Below, piece after piece: positions 17,271-25,889 of a DNA stretch of 64,000 nt (the stretch's first letter is position 1; each line of letters starts with the position of its first letter). Both the position numbers and the translations under genes were made by a program. Source of the DNA: Myxococcales bacterium (GTDB lineage Bacteria; Myxococcota_A; Polyangia; Polyangiales; Polyangiaceae); contig JADJCA010000007.1 in assembly GCA_016703425.1 (NCBI GenBank), forward strand, positions 644,940 to 708,939, read 5' to 3'. A model generated the notes under the pieces. That model did no database searches. It had not been told where the DNA came from and saw nothing but the letters and a program-made list of their open reading frames with translations.

Positions 17271-17716
17271 CCGGGCGCCGCGAGAGCGCGCTCGGCTTCG
17301 GCCGCGAGCGGCGCGTGCGGCGAAAGAGCGAATTCGACGCGACCTTCCAACAAGGTCGACGCGTGACGTTGCCTCATTTCGTACTCGTATTTTCGGCTCG
17401 CCCCGAAGATGCCTCGAGTCGCGCCTCGCGCCTCGGGTTGGTGGTGTCCCGAAAGGCCGGCAACGCGGTGGTGCGCAATCGCATCAAGCGGCTCTGCCGT
17501 GAGGCCTTTCGTCAGGCCGGCGACGAGTTGCCGGCGGCCGTCGATTTCTTGATCATTCCCCGCCCCGGCGCCGCGACGCTCGCCGCGCATGAGGTCGCCA
17601 CAGAGCTTCGCTCCGGCGTTCTGCGTGCGAAAAAGCTCCTGGCCAAAGGCCCGCCGCTGTCGCATGTTCCGGGCGCGTTGGCGCCTCCCAAAGGGCGCCG
17701 CGAGACCCCGTCATGA
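17267..17716 (+). CDS. rnpA: Ribonuclease P protein component
   Basis: RnpA binds the catalytic RNase P RNA and helps mature tRNA 5' ends. The 149-residue product has the N-terminal RRVRRKSEFDATFQQGRR, the central strand region and the diagnostic basic helix VVRNRIKRLCREAFR, then FLIIPRPGA. The GTG at 17267 overlaps the rpmH stop. A C-terminal tail of about 35 residues after the fold (KGPPLSHVPGALAPP) is longer than usual. The 3' end overlaps yidD by 4 bases. Confidence 0.96.
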   Translation: MTGRRESALGFGRERRVRRKSEFDATFQQGRRVTLPHFVLVFSARPEDASSRASRLGLVVSRKAGNAVVRNRIKRLCREAFRQAGDELPAAVDFLIIPRPGAATLAAHEVATELRSGVLRAKKLLAKGPPLSHVPGALAPPKGRRETPS

Positions 17717-17988
17717 TCGCCCGCCTGCTCCTCGTCCTGATTCGCGGCTACCAGCTCGCGATCTCGCCGCTCCTACCGCCGGCGTGTCGCTTCGAGCCGT
17801 CGTGCTCTCGTTACGCGGCCGGCTGCGTCGCGAAACACGGCGCAGCCCGCGGCGCCTTGCTTTCGCTGCTGCGCGTGTGTAAGTGCCACCCGCTGCATCG
17901 GGGCGGCTATGACCCGGTGCCCGCCACCTTCCGGTGGCGGTCCCGAACCGACGCAGCAACGCCGCCCTCCACCGAACCGACCGTCTGA
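17713..17988 (+). CDS. yidD: Membrane protein insertion efficiency factor YidD
   Basis: YidD is a small membrane-associated protein that assists YidC-dependent insertion. The 91-residue product has the family signature: an amphipathic N-terminus (MIARLLLVLIRGYQLAISPLL), then PPACRFEPSCSRYA and HPLHRGGYDPVP. The ATG overlaps the rnpA stop in an ATGA. The tail beyond the core domain is short and Thr/Pro-rich. Position between rnpA and yidC confirms the call. Confidence 0.96.
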   Translation: MIARLLLVLIRGYQLAISPLLPPACRFEPSCSRYAAGCVAKHGAARGALLSLLRVCKCHPLHRGGYDPVPATFRWRSRTDAATPPSTEPTV

Positions 17989-18021
17989 CCGACGCCCCGC
18001 GACCGAGCCCGTTCTTCGCCC

Positions 18022-19774
18022 ATGGATCGCAACACCATTCTGCGCTGGGTCGTCATCGCCTCCGGCGTCCTGCTTTTCTATCACTTCCTTTGGCCCAAAT
18101 TTTCTGGCCAGTCGGAAGGCAAACACCAGCCGATCCCCGTCGAGCAATACGTCGACGCGCCAGGCTTTCCGCCGGACGTCCTGGACACGCCGGGACCGGG
18201 CCGCGACCGCTCCACGACGCCACCGGAAGGTGAGCTCTGCACCATCAAGGGGACGCGCTTCGTCGCCGAGCTCTCCGCACGCGGCGCCGGTGTGAAGCAC
18301 TTCAGGCTCCAGGATCGCTACGCCAACACCGAGGCCGCCGACATGTCGACGACCCCGGATCACGAGCGCTGGCGTTCGCTGCGGACGTTGTTCCGCGCCG
18401 AGGGCGCAAACGATCAACTCAAGTTCGATCGCTTCCCCTGGAAGGTCGAGTCGCTCGACGGCAAGGCGTGCCGCTTCACGTACACCGACGAGACCCTCGT
18501 TCAGATCACCAAGACGGTCACCGCGAGCGCGCGGCCCTTCGAGCTCGACGTCGAGACCACGATCCAGAACCTCGCCGACGCGCCCAAGCGTCACCGCTTC
18601 TCCATCGAGACCTTCGCCTTCCGGCGAAACAAGGAGATCGCCGGGCACCTCGGCTCCGTCTCGCCGTTCATCACGGAAGTGGCGTGCGCGACCTCAAAAG
18701 AGGTCACGCGGCACAACAAGGACGACTTCAAAGAGGGCTGGCTCAACGTCCCCGGCACCGATCGCTTCGCCGCGGTGACCGACTACTACTTCGGCAAGGC
18801 CCTCGTCCCCGTCGGCGGCGCCGCCGAGTGCGGCATCCTAGCCGAAGACTGGTACGCGGCGGGACAGGCTCGCGACCACGAGGAAGCCGGCGCCGTTTAC
18901 CACGCACGGCTCGCCTACGCGGCGCAGGAGCTCGCACCCAAGGCTGTAGCGACGTATCGGCAAGCCGCGTTCTTCGGCCCTAAGGAGCGCGAGGTGCTCA
19001 CGCACGCCGCAGGACAAGCCAAGGGCCTCGGCGACCTCATCAACCTCGGCTTCTTCGCCGGTGGCGAAGGTTCTCGTCGGCATTCTGCAGTTCTTCCACG
19101 ACCACGTGACGCTCCAGAACTGGGGCCTCGCGATCATCCTGATGACGGTGTGCCTCCGCACCGCGCTCTTCCCGCTCTCGGTGAAGCAGATCAGGACGAG
19201 CTTCGCGATGCGTCGCCTCAAGCCCGAGGTCGACGCGCTCAACGTGAAGTTTGCCGACGATCCGCAGGCCAAAAACATGGCCATGATGGAGCTCTGGCGG
19301 AAACACGGCGTGAACCCCCTCGGCGGCTGCTTGCCGCAGATGGCGCAAATGCCCGTGTGGTTCGCGATGTACACGACGCTCCAGACGGCCGTCGAGATGT
19401 ACCACACGAAGTTTTTGTGGTTCCAAGACCTGTCGGCGCCAGACCGCTTCTTCGTCTTGCCGGTCATCTTGGGCGCGCTCATGATCCTCCAGCAACGGCT
19501 CGTGCCGATGCAGGGCATGGACCCGATGCAACAGAAAATGATGACCTACCTGATGCCAGCGGTCTTCATGATCATGATGCTGTTTCTGCCGGCAGCCCTT
19601 GGCGTATACATGATGACCAACAGCGTGCTCGGCATCGTCCAGCAGCTGGTGGTCGAGCGCTTCGCTCCCAAATCAGGCTCGGCACCGCCGGGCGAAATTG
19701 GGGTGAAGCCGCTCGGCAAGGACAAGGGCCAAAAGCCCGGGTCCTCTCTCGGAAAGGAAAAGGCGAGTGTCTGA
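18022..19774 (+). CDS. yidC: Membrane protein insertase YidC, interrupted by a one-base frameshift
   Basis: YidC inserts inner-membrane proteins alone or with SecYEG and is normally essential. The first frame, from the ATG at 18022, gives the N-terminal helix (WVVIASGVLLFYHFLWPKF) and the large periplasmic beta domain as far as LINLGFFA near 19058. The conserved insertase core is in another frame starting at 19061: VAKVLVGILQFFHDHV, LNVKFADDPQAKNMAMMELWRKHGVNPLGGCLPQ, and the later helices to MMTNSVLGIVQQ. One surplus G at 19060-19061 explains the break. The corrected length is about 583 residues, normal for YidC. An essential gene with both halves conserved points to sequence error. The 3' end overlaps jag by 8 bases. 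Confidence 0.92.
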
Positions 19775-20459
19775 CGTCACCGACACGACCACGGTCAGCG
19801 ATTCTCCCAATGCCCCGGCGGGCACATCGATCGATGGACAAACGGACCGAGCGCTCGCGTTCGTTCGCACGCTCCTCGAGAAGATGGACATGAACGCCGA
19901 GGTCGTCGTCGCCCCCGACGATGGCGAAGGCGAAGGCGAGGAGATCCGCCTCGAGATCGAAGGGCCCGACGCAGGCCGCATCATCGGCAAGCGCGGCTCG
20001 GTCCTCGAAGCCATCCAGTACCTCACGATGCGCGTCGTGCAGCGGCTCGGCGAACCGCGTCGCCACATCTCCGTCGACGCGGAAGGCTACCGGGCGCGCC
20101 ACGAAGAACAGCTCTCGGCCATGGCCAAGAAGCTCGCCGAGCGCGTCGCCGCGGAAGGCAAGGTCATCACCTTCGATCCGATGTCGCCGCGCGATCGACG
20201 CGTCGTGCACATGGCCGTCAAGGACATGCCCGGCGTCCGCACGGAGTCGAGCGGCGAAGGCTCGGACCGGCGCGTGCAACTCATCCCCACGTCCCCCCGA
20301 GCTGCCAGCGCCGCGCCCGCGGCCGGTGCAGCTCCTGCCCCGCCCGCGCGACCCTCGGGCGGCGGCGGACGCGGTCCCGGCGGTGGCGGTGGTCGGCCCG
20401 GCGGTGGCGGCGGGCGTGGTCCTGGCGGCCCGCGCAAGCCGCGCGAACCGCGCAGCTGA
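19767..20459 (+). CDS. jag: Jag/SpoIIIJ-associated RNA-binding protein (KH and R3H domains)
   Basis: Jag/KhpB-type proteins bind RNA and sit beside yidC. The 230-residue product starts at the GTG at 19767 inside the yidC 3' end. A Jag-type beginning (DRALAFVRTLLEKM, about residues 28-41) is followed by a KH domain with the GxxG loop IIGKRGSVLEAIQYL (about 72-86). The R3H domain follows (FDPMSPRDRRVVHMAV, about 133-148). The unusual part is the C-terminal tail of about 55 residues, rich in Ala/Pro and then nearly all Gly/Pro/Arg. It resembles RGG-type RNA-binding tails and is not standard in the family. Confidence 0.93.
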   Translation: MSDVTDTTTVSDSPNAPAGTSIDGQTDRALAFVRTLLEKMDMNAEVVVAPDDGEGEGEEIRLEIEGPDAGRIIGKRGSVLEAIQYLTMRVVQRLGEPRRHISVDAEGYRARHEEQLSAMAKKLAERVAAEGKVITFDPMSPRDRRVVHMAVKDMPGVRTESSGEGSDRRVQLIPTSPRAASAAPAAGAAPAPPARPSGGGGRGPGGGGGRPGGGGGRGPGGPRKPREPRS

Positions 20460-20471
20460 GCGTCAAGGCCC

Positions 20472-20966
20472 ATGCGGAAGTTATGGCTCGTCCCGACGCT
20501 CATGGCGTGGGCCCTCGTGCCGACGGCCTCCGCTTCGTGCAGCGACGACGAGGGGGACGACCCGACCCTCGCGTCGAACGACGCTGCGAGCGACGTCTCC
20601 GCAGACGCGGATCCTTGCAGCACGTACACGCACGTTGGCGAGGCGTGTCGCGTCGCGCCGACGCTGCGCTGCTTTCCGCAGTGCGCCACCGGCGGGTGCT
20701 TCTGCGCCGGTGGCCTGTGGCAGTGCCGCACGGACTTCTCTTGCGAGCCCGAGACGGGACCGCTCGTCGACACGGGAGCACCACCGCCACCTGACGCGAC
20801 GGATGACGCGACGGATGACGCGACGGCACCGGACGACGCCGGCGACGCCTCCGCGCTCGACGCGACGCCAGACGCGGCGCCGATCGATGCACAGGCGGAT
20901 TCAGCGAACGACGCGGAGAGCGACGCGTCGACCGACGCGCCCGCGGATGCGAGCGACGCGGGCTGA
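20472..20966 (+). CDS. Asp/Ala-rich secreted protein, possible lipoprotein
   Basis: The 164-residue product has a signal sequence (MRKLWLVPTLMAWALVP) ending near TASASC, a plausible though imperfect lipobox. A Cys-rich core follows (CSTYTHVGEACR, CFPQCATGGCFCAGGLWQCR, CEP; about residues 49-92). The last 65 residues are almost only Asp, Ala, Thr and Pro, encoded partly by a 12-base direct repeat near 20795-20830. The core probably forms disulfides outside the cytoplasm. No family is recognised. It follows jag by 12 bases but is unlikely to be functionally related. Confidence 0.6.
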   Translation: MRKLWLVPTLMAWALVPTASASCSDDEGDDPTLASNDAASDVSADADPCSTYTHVGEACRVAPTLRCFPQCATGGCFCAGGLWQCRTDFSCEPETGPLVDTGAPPPPDATDDATDDATAPDDAGDASALDATPDAAPIDAQADSANDAESDASTDAPADASDAG

Positions 20967-21161
20967 GTTCGCGCCTGAGTTCCTCGTCTGACGCGATCGC
21001 GTGGCGCCAGCGGCCTGAATCGACGTCGTCTGCCCGCCGGCCGCGACGGTGGCACAAGGCGGCACGGGGCCCGCACCGCAAGAGATGAGAATTCCTCGAG
21101 TTGGCGGCGGCATCATCCGTGCTTAGGCAGACGAGCCACGCCACCGCGGCCAAAGGATCCC

Positions 21162-21632
21162 ATGACGCTCGTCCCCTGCGCTCAATGCCTCCGTCACATC
21201 AAAGTCGACGACCACGCCTGCCCGTTTTGCGCGGCCGCCACGCCGCGCGTCGCGCCGCGCACGCTGCCGACGCGCAGGCTCGACCGATGGGCCACGTTCA
21301 CCTTCGCGGCGGCCGTGTCCGTGGCCGCCTGCGGTGACGTCGCCGATGACGGAACGAACAAGGACGACGGCGGGACCTTGCTCACGGAGGCCGGCGCTGA
21401 TGCTGGCCCCAAGGACGGTGGAGGGCTTCAATCGGCCTACGGTCTGCCGCCGCCCGACGGAGGTCGCGACGCCGCCCGCGACACGGGCCCCAAAGACGAT
21501 GGCGGCCTGCAGGCCGCGTACGGACTTCCGCCCGACGGGGGCAACGTTCAGCCGCCGTACGGCTTGCCGCCCATGGACGCGGGCATCTTCCCCGCGTACG
21601 GCTTGCCGGTCTTCGACGGCGGCAACGACTGA
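21162..21632 (+). CDS. Zinc-ribbon membrane protein with YGLP repeats
   Basis: The 156-residue product begins with a compact zinc ribbon (CAQCLRHIKVDDHACPFCAA, residues 6-25). A basic stretch and a hydrophobic segment ending in AACGD (about 47-58) follow. The rest is a Gly/Asp/Pro-rich tail with four copies of a YGLP motif (SAYGLPPPDGG, AAYGLPPDGG, PPYGLPPMDAG, PAYGLPVFDGG). The ribbon would be cytoplasmic and the tail outside. Ribbon/TM/low-complexity proteins of this type are common in Polyangiales; their role is unknown. Confidence 0.6.
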   Translation: MTLVPCAQCLRHIKVDDHACPFCAAATPRVAPRTLPTRRLDRWATFTFAAAVSVAACGDVADDGTNKDDGGTLLTEAGADAGPKDGGGLQSAYGLPPPDGGRDAARDTGPKDDGGLQAAYGLPPDGGNVQPPYGLPPMDAGIFPAYGLPVFDGGND

Positions 21633-21740
21633 TCCTCGAAAAGCGATCGCCTGAGCGCCGCCCGTTGCGCCAAGTTTGCGCGGCGCCTTTCTACAACGTG
21701 GGCCCGCTGAAAGCGCGACCGTTGGGCGTACCATCGCCCC

Positions 21741-23177
21741 ATGAGCGTGCTCGAGTGGACAAGGCGCCGATTGCACCTCGCCGAGGCGCCGCGGCCCATC
21801 GATGCGCTGCGCGAGGGCGGCGCGCGCGGTGTCTCGGGACTCCCCATCGCCTGGGAAGACGGGGTCCGTACATTTTATGATCAACTGCATGAATTGCAGA
21901 CGGCCTGCGTAGGCACCGCTTGCGCAAGCGCACGGCACGCGCTCTCCGGCAACGGCGGGAGCGCCGAGACGCCAGGGATCCATTGCCTGGGTCGGTGTTA
22001 CGAAGCGCCGGCGAGTATCCTCACGCGCGCGCGGCCGATTCCGCGGTGCTCGCTTGCGCCCACGCCGGTCGTCTTGCGTCACGTGCTCGGCCCCACACGC
22101 CCCCTCGACGACTACGGCTTGCCCGACGGCGAGACCATCCTCGCGCGACTCGAGGCGTCGGGGCTCCGCGGGCGCGGCGGCGCGGCCTACCCGACGGCGG
22201 CCAAATGGCGCGTCGCGGCGCGCACCGAAGCGCCCGATCGGTTCGTGGTCGCCAACGGCGATGAGGGCGATCCCGGCTCGTACGTCGACCGGCTCTTGCT
22301 CGAAGAGGCGCCGCACTCGGTCCTCGCCGGCATGCTTGCCTGTGCACGAGCCATCGGCGCGTCGCGAGGCATCGTATTTGTGCGGGGCGAATACCCAGAG
22401 GCGGCCAAGCGCGTCTCCGTCGCCATCGAAGAGGCGACGGCCACGGGCGCGCTCGATGGCTTCGCGGTGAGCGTTCTCGTGGGCGCGGGCTCCTACGTCG
22501 CCGGCGAAGAAACAGCGCTCCTTCGTTCCATCGAAGGGCTGCGCGCCGAGCCGAGTCCCAAACCTCCCTTCCCCGCCGAGCGAGGCCTCTACGGCCTGCC
22601 GACGGTCGTTCAAAACATCGAGACGCTCTCCGTCGTGCCAGCCATCGTGCGCGCCGAAACGCCCGCCGGGCAAACTGGAGCACGCAGCGAAGGGCGCGCC
22701 AAAGCGGTGTGCGTGTCGGGCGCCGTCGTGAGCCCCGGGGTCGTCGAGATCGAGCTCGGGACGCCGCTTCGCGACGTTCTTGTCGCAGGCGCCGGCGGCG
22801 CGCCCGCGGGCCGGTCGTGGAAGATGGCGCTCGTCGGCGGGCCGATGGGGCGCGTCGTGGCGGCGCACGAGTTCGACGTTGCCTTGTCATACGACGCGCT
22901 GCCGGGCATGGGTCACGGCGGCATCGTCGTCTTCGACGAGACGGTGCGGATCCGGAGGCTTGCCGAGCACCTCTTTGCCTTCGCGGCCAGCGAGTCCTGC
23001 GGCGCTTGCACGCCGTGCCGAGTGGGCACGGCCAAGCTGAAGGAGATGCCTACGCTCGCGGACCTTGAACGGCTCATGGAGACTCTGGAGATGGGGAGCA
23101 TGTGCGGTTTCGGTCAAGGGGCGCCGCGCCCCATTCGTGATCTCGTGCGTCTCTACGGCAGCGAGGTGCTCGCGTGA
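21741..23177 (+). CDS. fdsB: NAD-dependent formate dehydrogenase beta subunit (NuoF-like diaphorase)
   Basis: This subunit carries FMN and FeS centres and passes electrons from the catalytic subunit to NAD. In the 478-residue product residues 1-100 hold a compact [2Fe-2S] thioredoxin-like remnant with Cys56-x4-Cys61 and Cys82-x3-Cys86. The NuoF core follows, with FMN/NADH-binding RGRGGAAYPTAAKW and NGDEGDPGSYVDR, an SLBB region and the [4Fe-4S] ligands SCGACTPCRVG plus the distal SMCGFG. Its stop overlaps the start of the catalytic gene, so the two form an operon. No separate NuoE-like gamma subunit gene is nearby. NuoF of complex I or a hydrogenase diaphorase are less likely given the neighbour. 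Confidence 0.85.
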   Translation: MSVLEWTRRRLHLAEAPRPIDALREGGARGVSGLPIAWEDGVRTFYDQLHELQTACVGTACASARHALSGNGGSAETPGIHCLGRCYEAPASILTRARPIPRCSLAPTPVVLRHVLGPTRPLDDYGLPDGETILARLEASGLRGRGGAAYPTAAKWRVAARTEAPDRFVVANGDEGDPGSYVDRLLLEEAPHSVLAGMLACARAIGASRGIVFVRGEYPEAAKRVSVAIEEATATGALDGFAVSVLVGAGSYVAGEETALLRSIEGLRAEPSPKPPFPAERGLYGLPTVVQNIETLSVVPAIVRAETPAGQTGARSEGRAKAVCVSGAVVSPGVVEIELGTPLRDVLVAGAGGAPAGRSWKMALVGGPMGRVVAAHEFDVALSYDALPGMGHGGIVVFDETVRIRRLAEHLFAFAASESCGACTPCRVGTAKLKEMPTLADLERLMETLEMGSMCGFGQGAPRPIRDLVRLYGSEVLA

Positions 23178-25759
23178 TGCACGTCGATGGCGCCCCTATC
23201 GCCGCGCAAGGCTCGGTCCTCGACGCGTGCCGAAACGCGAAGGCGAACGTGCCCACCCATTGCAAGGACGAGCGCCTCCAAGCGGGCGGGCATTGCCGTG
23301 GCTGCATCGTCGAGATCGACGGCCGCTACGTCGCCGCGTGCACGACGCCAGCCCGAGCCGGCATGCACGTTCTGACCGAGACACCTCGCTTGCTCGCGTA
23401 CCGGGAGCACCTCGGCACCCTCGTGGAGCAAGAGAAAGAGGAGCGAGCGGCCCGATCGGTGGCCCGGGCCTCCGTCGTCAACCGCTCGACCGACGAGAGC
23501 CACCCCTACCTCCGCATCGATCTCGACAAGTGCACCCTGTGTCGACTCTGCGTCCGCGCCTGCGCCGACCTCCAAGGTCAGTTTGTCTTCGCCGTGAAGG
23601 GTCGAGGCGCCGAGAGCGAGCTCACGTGGGGCGGCGGTGCGTTCTCCGAGACCGACTGCGTGAGCTGCGGCGCCTGCGCATCGGCGTGCCCGACGGGCGC
23701 CATCTCAGACATTGACCGGGCGCGCCTCAAGGGTGACCGAGCGCTCGGCCGAACGGTGAGAACGACCTGTTCGTACTGCGGCGTCGGCTGCCAACTCGAC
23801 GCGCATGTCTCAGCGACCGGTGACGACGTCGTTCAAATCGACGGCGCCGCCTCGTCGGTCAATCACGGGCACCTGTGCGTCAAGGGCCGCTACGCCCACG
23901 GCTTCACGCGGCACAAGGACCGCCTCCGCTCACCGCTCTTGCGAAAAGGCGGCGTCCTGACCGAAGTGGGCTGGGACGAAGCCCTCGACTACGCCGCGCG
24001 CGAAATCGGGCGCCTGCGCGGCTCCATGGCGGGCCTCTCGTCGTCGCGCTGCACGAACGAGGAGAACTACCTCGTTCAGAAGTGGATGCGTGCGGGGCTC
24101 GGCACGAACCACGTCGACTGTTGCGCTCGCGTGTGCCACGCGCCCAGCGCGGCGGGCCTCCGCCGAGCGTTCGGCACCGGCGCCGCCACCAACTCGCTCG
24201 CCGACATCGAGCGGTCGGACCTCCTGTTCGTCGCCGGTTCAAACGCTACGGAGAGCCATCCCATCACCGGGGCTCGCGTCAAGCAGGCGGTCCTTCGCGG
24301 CGCCAAGCTCGTCGTCGTCGACCCGCGCCGCACAGAGTTGGCGTCCATCGCCGACGTGCACCTCATGCTCAGACCCGGCACCAACGTGCCGCTGCTGAAC
24401 AGCCTGGCGGCGGTGCTCGTCCTAGAAGACCTCGTGGACCATGAGTTCATCGAGGCGCGAACGGAGGGTTTCGCCGCCTATGCCGCGTTCGTTCGTGCCT
24501 TCACCCCCGAGGCAACGGAAGCCGTCACGGGCGTCGCCGCGGCAGACGTGCGCCTTGCGGCTCGCATGCTCGCGGCAGCGCGCGCGCCAATGCAACTCCA
24601 CGGCCTCGGCATGACCGAACACGTGCAGGGCAGCGAGTCGGTCATGCTCCTCTGCAACCTCGCGCTCCTTTGCGGCGCCGTCGGCTCCCTGGGCGTCGGC
24701 GTCAATCCTTTGCGCGGTCAGAACAACGTGCAGGGCGCGGCCGACATGGGCTGCCAGCCCGATCTCTTGCCCGGCTACGTTCCGGTCACAGACACGGGCG
24801 CGCGTGCCCGCTTCGAGACGGCCTGGGGTCGCCCTATGCCCGCGGAGGCTGGGCTGACCTTGCCTCGCATGTACGAAGCCATCGACACGGGCGTCGTTCG
24901 CGGCATGTACCTCTTGGGCGAGGATGTCGTAGCCACCGATCCCGATGCGTCCGTTGTGGCGCGGCGACTCGGCGCACTTGAGCTCCTCATTGTGCAAGAG
25001 CTCTTCCTTTCGGAGACGGCGAAGCTCGCTCACCTGGTCCTTCCCGGTGCGAGCTTCCTCGAAAAGGACGGGACGTTCACCAACGGCGAGCGGCGCATTC
25101 AGCGGGTGCGCAAGGCCATCGACCCACCGGGCGGTGCGCGCGCCGATTGGGAGATCCTGTGCGACCTCATGACGCGGACCGGGATGCCACAGAGCTTCGC
25201 TTCACCGGCGGCGATCTGGGACGAGCTGCGCACCGTCGTCCCTGCCTTCCGCGGCGCGTCGTACGCGCGGCTCGAGGGCGACGGCTTGCAGTGGCCGGTT
25301 CCCAGCGAGGACCACGACGGCACGCCGACGCTCCATGTGGATCAGTTCGTTCGCGGCCGCGCGGCGTTCTCAGAGGTCGCCTTCCGCCCGTCGCCGGCGC
25401 TCGCGAGCACGCGGCCGCTCCAGCTCATCACGGGCCGCGTCCTCGCGCACTACAACAGCGGATCGATGACTCGGCGCTCCGCGAACGTCGCGCTCGCGCC
25501 CCACGACGCCCTCGAGATGCACCCGAAGGACGCCTTGGCTCGTGGCATTCGCGACGGTGACCGCGTGGTCGTCCTGAGCGACTATGGCGAGGCGCACGTC
25601 AAAGCATTCCTGACCGACTCGGTGCGCGAAGGGACCCTCTTTTTGAGCTTCCACTTCCCTGAGTCGGGCACCAACCGGGTCACGAGCGACCTCGTCGATG
25701 GGATCGCCGACACGCCCGAGTACAAGCTGACAGCCGTGGACGTGCGGCTCGTCGACTGA
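23177..25759 (+). CDS. fdsA: NAD-dependent formate dehydrogenase catalytic subunit (Mo/W, Cys type)
   Basis: The enzyme oxidises formate to CO2 at a molybdopterin centre in the cytoplasm. The 860-residue product begins with a NuoG-like [2Fe-2S] domain (CRNAKANVPTHCKDE, GGHCRGCIVEI). Two [4Fe-4S] ferredoxin motifs follow (CTLCRLCVRAC; CVSCGACASACPTGAI), then a [4Fe-4S] motif (CSYCGVGCQLD ... HLCVKGRYA). The molybdopterin domains carry the Mo ligand Cys320 in CARVCHAPSAAGL. A TGC codon is used there, not an in-frame TGA, so this is the selenium-free form. The start is ATG at 23177; a GTG at 23174 is the alternative. Nearby genes for FdhD-type sulfuration or molybdopterin synthesis are absent. 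Confidence 0.92.
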   Translation: MHVDGAPIAAQGSVLDACRNAKANVPTHCKDERLQAGGHCRGCIVEIDGRYVAACTTPARAGMHVLTETPRLLAYREHLGTLVEQEKEERAARSVARASVVNRSTDESHPYLRIDLDKCTLCRLCVRACADLQGQFVFAVKGRGAESELTWGGGAFSETDCVSCGACASACPTGAISDIDRARLKGDRALGRTVRTTCSYCGVGCQLDAHVSATGDDVVQIDGAASSVNHGHLCVKGRYAHGFTRHKDRLRSPLLRKGGVLTEVGWDEALDYAAREIGRLRGSMAGLSSSRCTNEENYLVQKWMRAGLGTNHVDCCARVCHAPSAAGLRRAFGTGAATNSLADIERSDLLFVAGSNATESHPITGARVKQAVLRGAKLVVVDPRRTELASIADVHLMLRPGTNVPLLNSLAAVLVLEDLVDHEFIEARTEGFAAYAAFVRAFTPEATEAVTGVAAADVRLAARMLAAARAPMQLHGLGMTEHVQGSESVMLLCNLALLCGAVGSLGVGVNPLRGQNNVQGAADMGCQPDLLPGYVPVTDTGARARFETAWGRPMPAEAGLTLPRMYEAIDTGVVRGMYLLGEDVVATDPDASVVARRLGALELLIVQELFLSETAKLAHLVLPGASFLEKDGTFTNGERRIQRVRKAIDPPGGARADWEILCDLMTRTGMPQSFASPAAIWDELRTVVPAFRGASYARLEGDGLQWPVPSEDHDGTPTLHVDQFVRGRAAFSEVAFRPSPALASTRPLQLITGRVLAHYNSGSMTRRSANVALAPHDALEMHPKDALARGIRDGDRVVVLSDYGEAHVKAFLTDSVREGTLFLSFHFPESGTNRVTSDLVDGIADTPEYKLTAVDVRLVD

Positions 25760-25790
25760 GTCGGCCGACGCAGTCGGCCGACGCAGTCGG
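25760..25790. repeat. 13-bp tandem repeat after fdsA
   Basis: GTCGGCCGACGCA occurs twice in full and once in part, starting immediately after the fdsA stop. Each unit contains the palindrome TCGGCCGA. It may be a small replication-slippage product. Confidence 0.6.
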
Positions 25791-25811
25791 TGCCGTCGAT
25801 GCGCAGCTTGT

Positions 25812-25829
25812 GCGCCGCCCGAGCGGCGC
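25812..25829 (+). terminator. GC hairpin downstream of the formate dehydrogenase operon
   Basis: GCGCCGC (25812-25818) pairs with GCGGCGC (25823-25829) across a 4-base loop, about 50 bases after the fdsA stop. There is no T tract, so termination is only suggested. Confidence 0.35.
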
Positions 25830-25889
25830 CAAGCACTCTGCGCGCGGGCGTTTCAGGGCGGCGCGTGTCTTGCTCGGCGTGACGAAACG

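Noticed and set aside
24119..24136. Possible selenocysteine site in formate dehydrogenase
   Set aside because: The metal-ligand codon is TGC and the frame has no internal TGA, so the Cys form is used.
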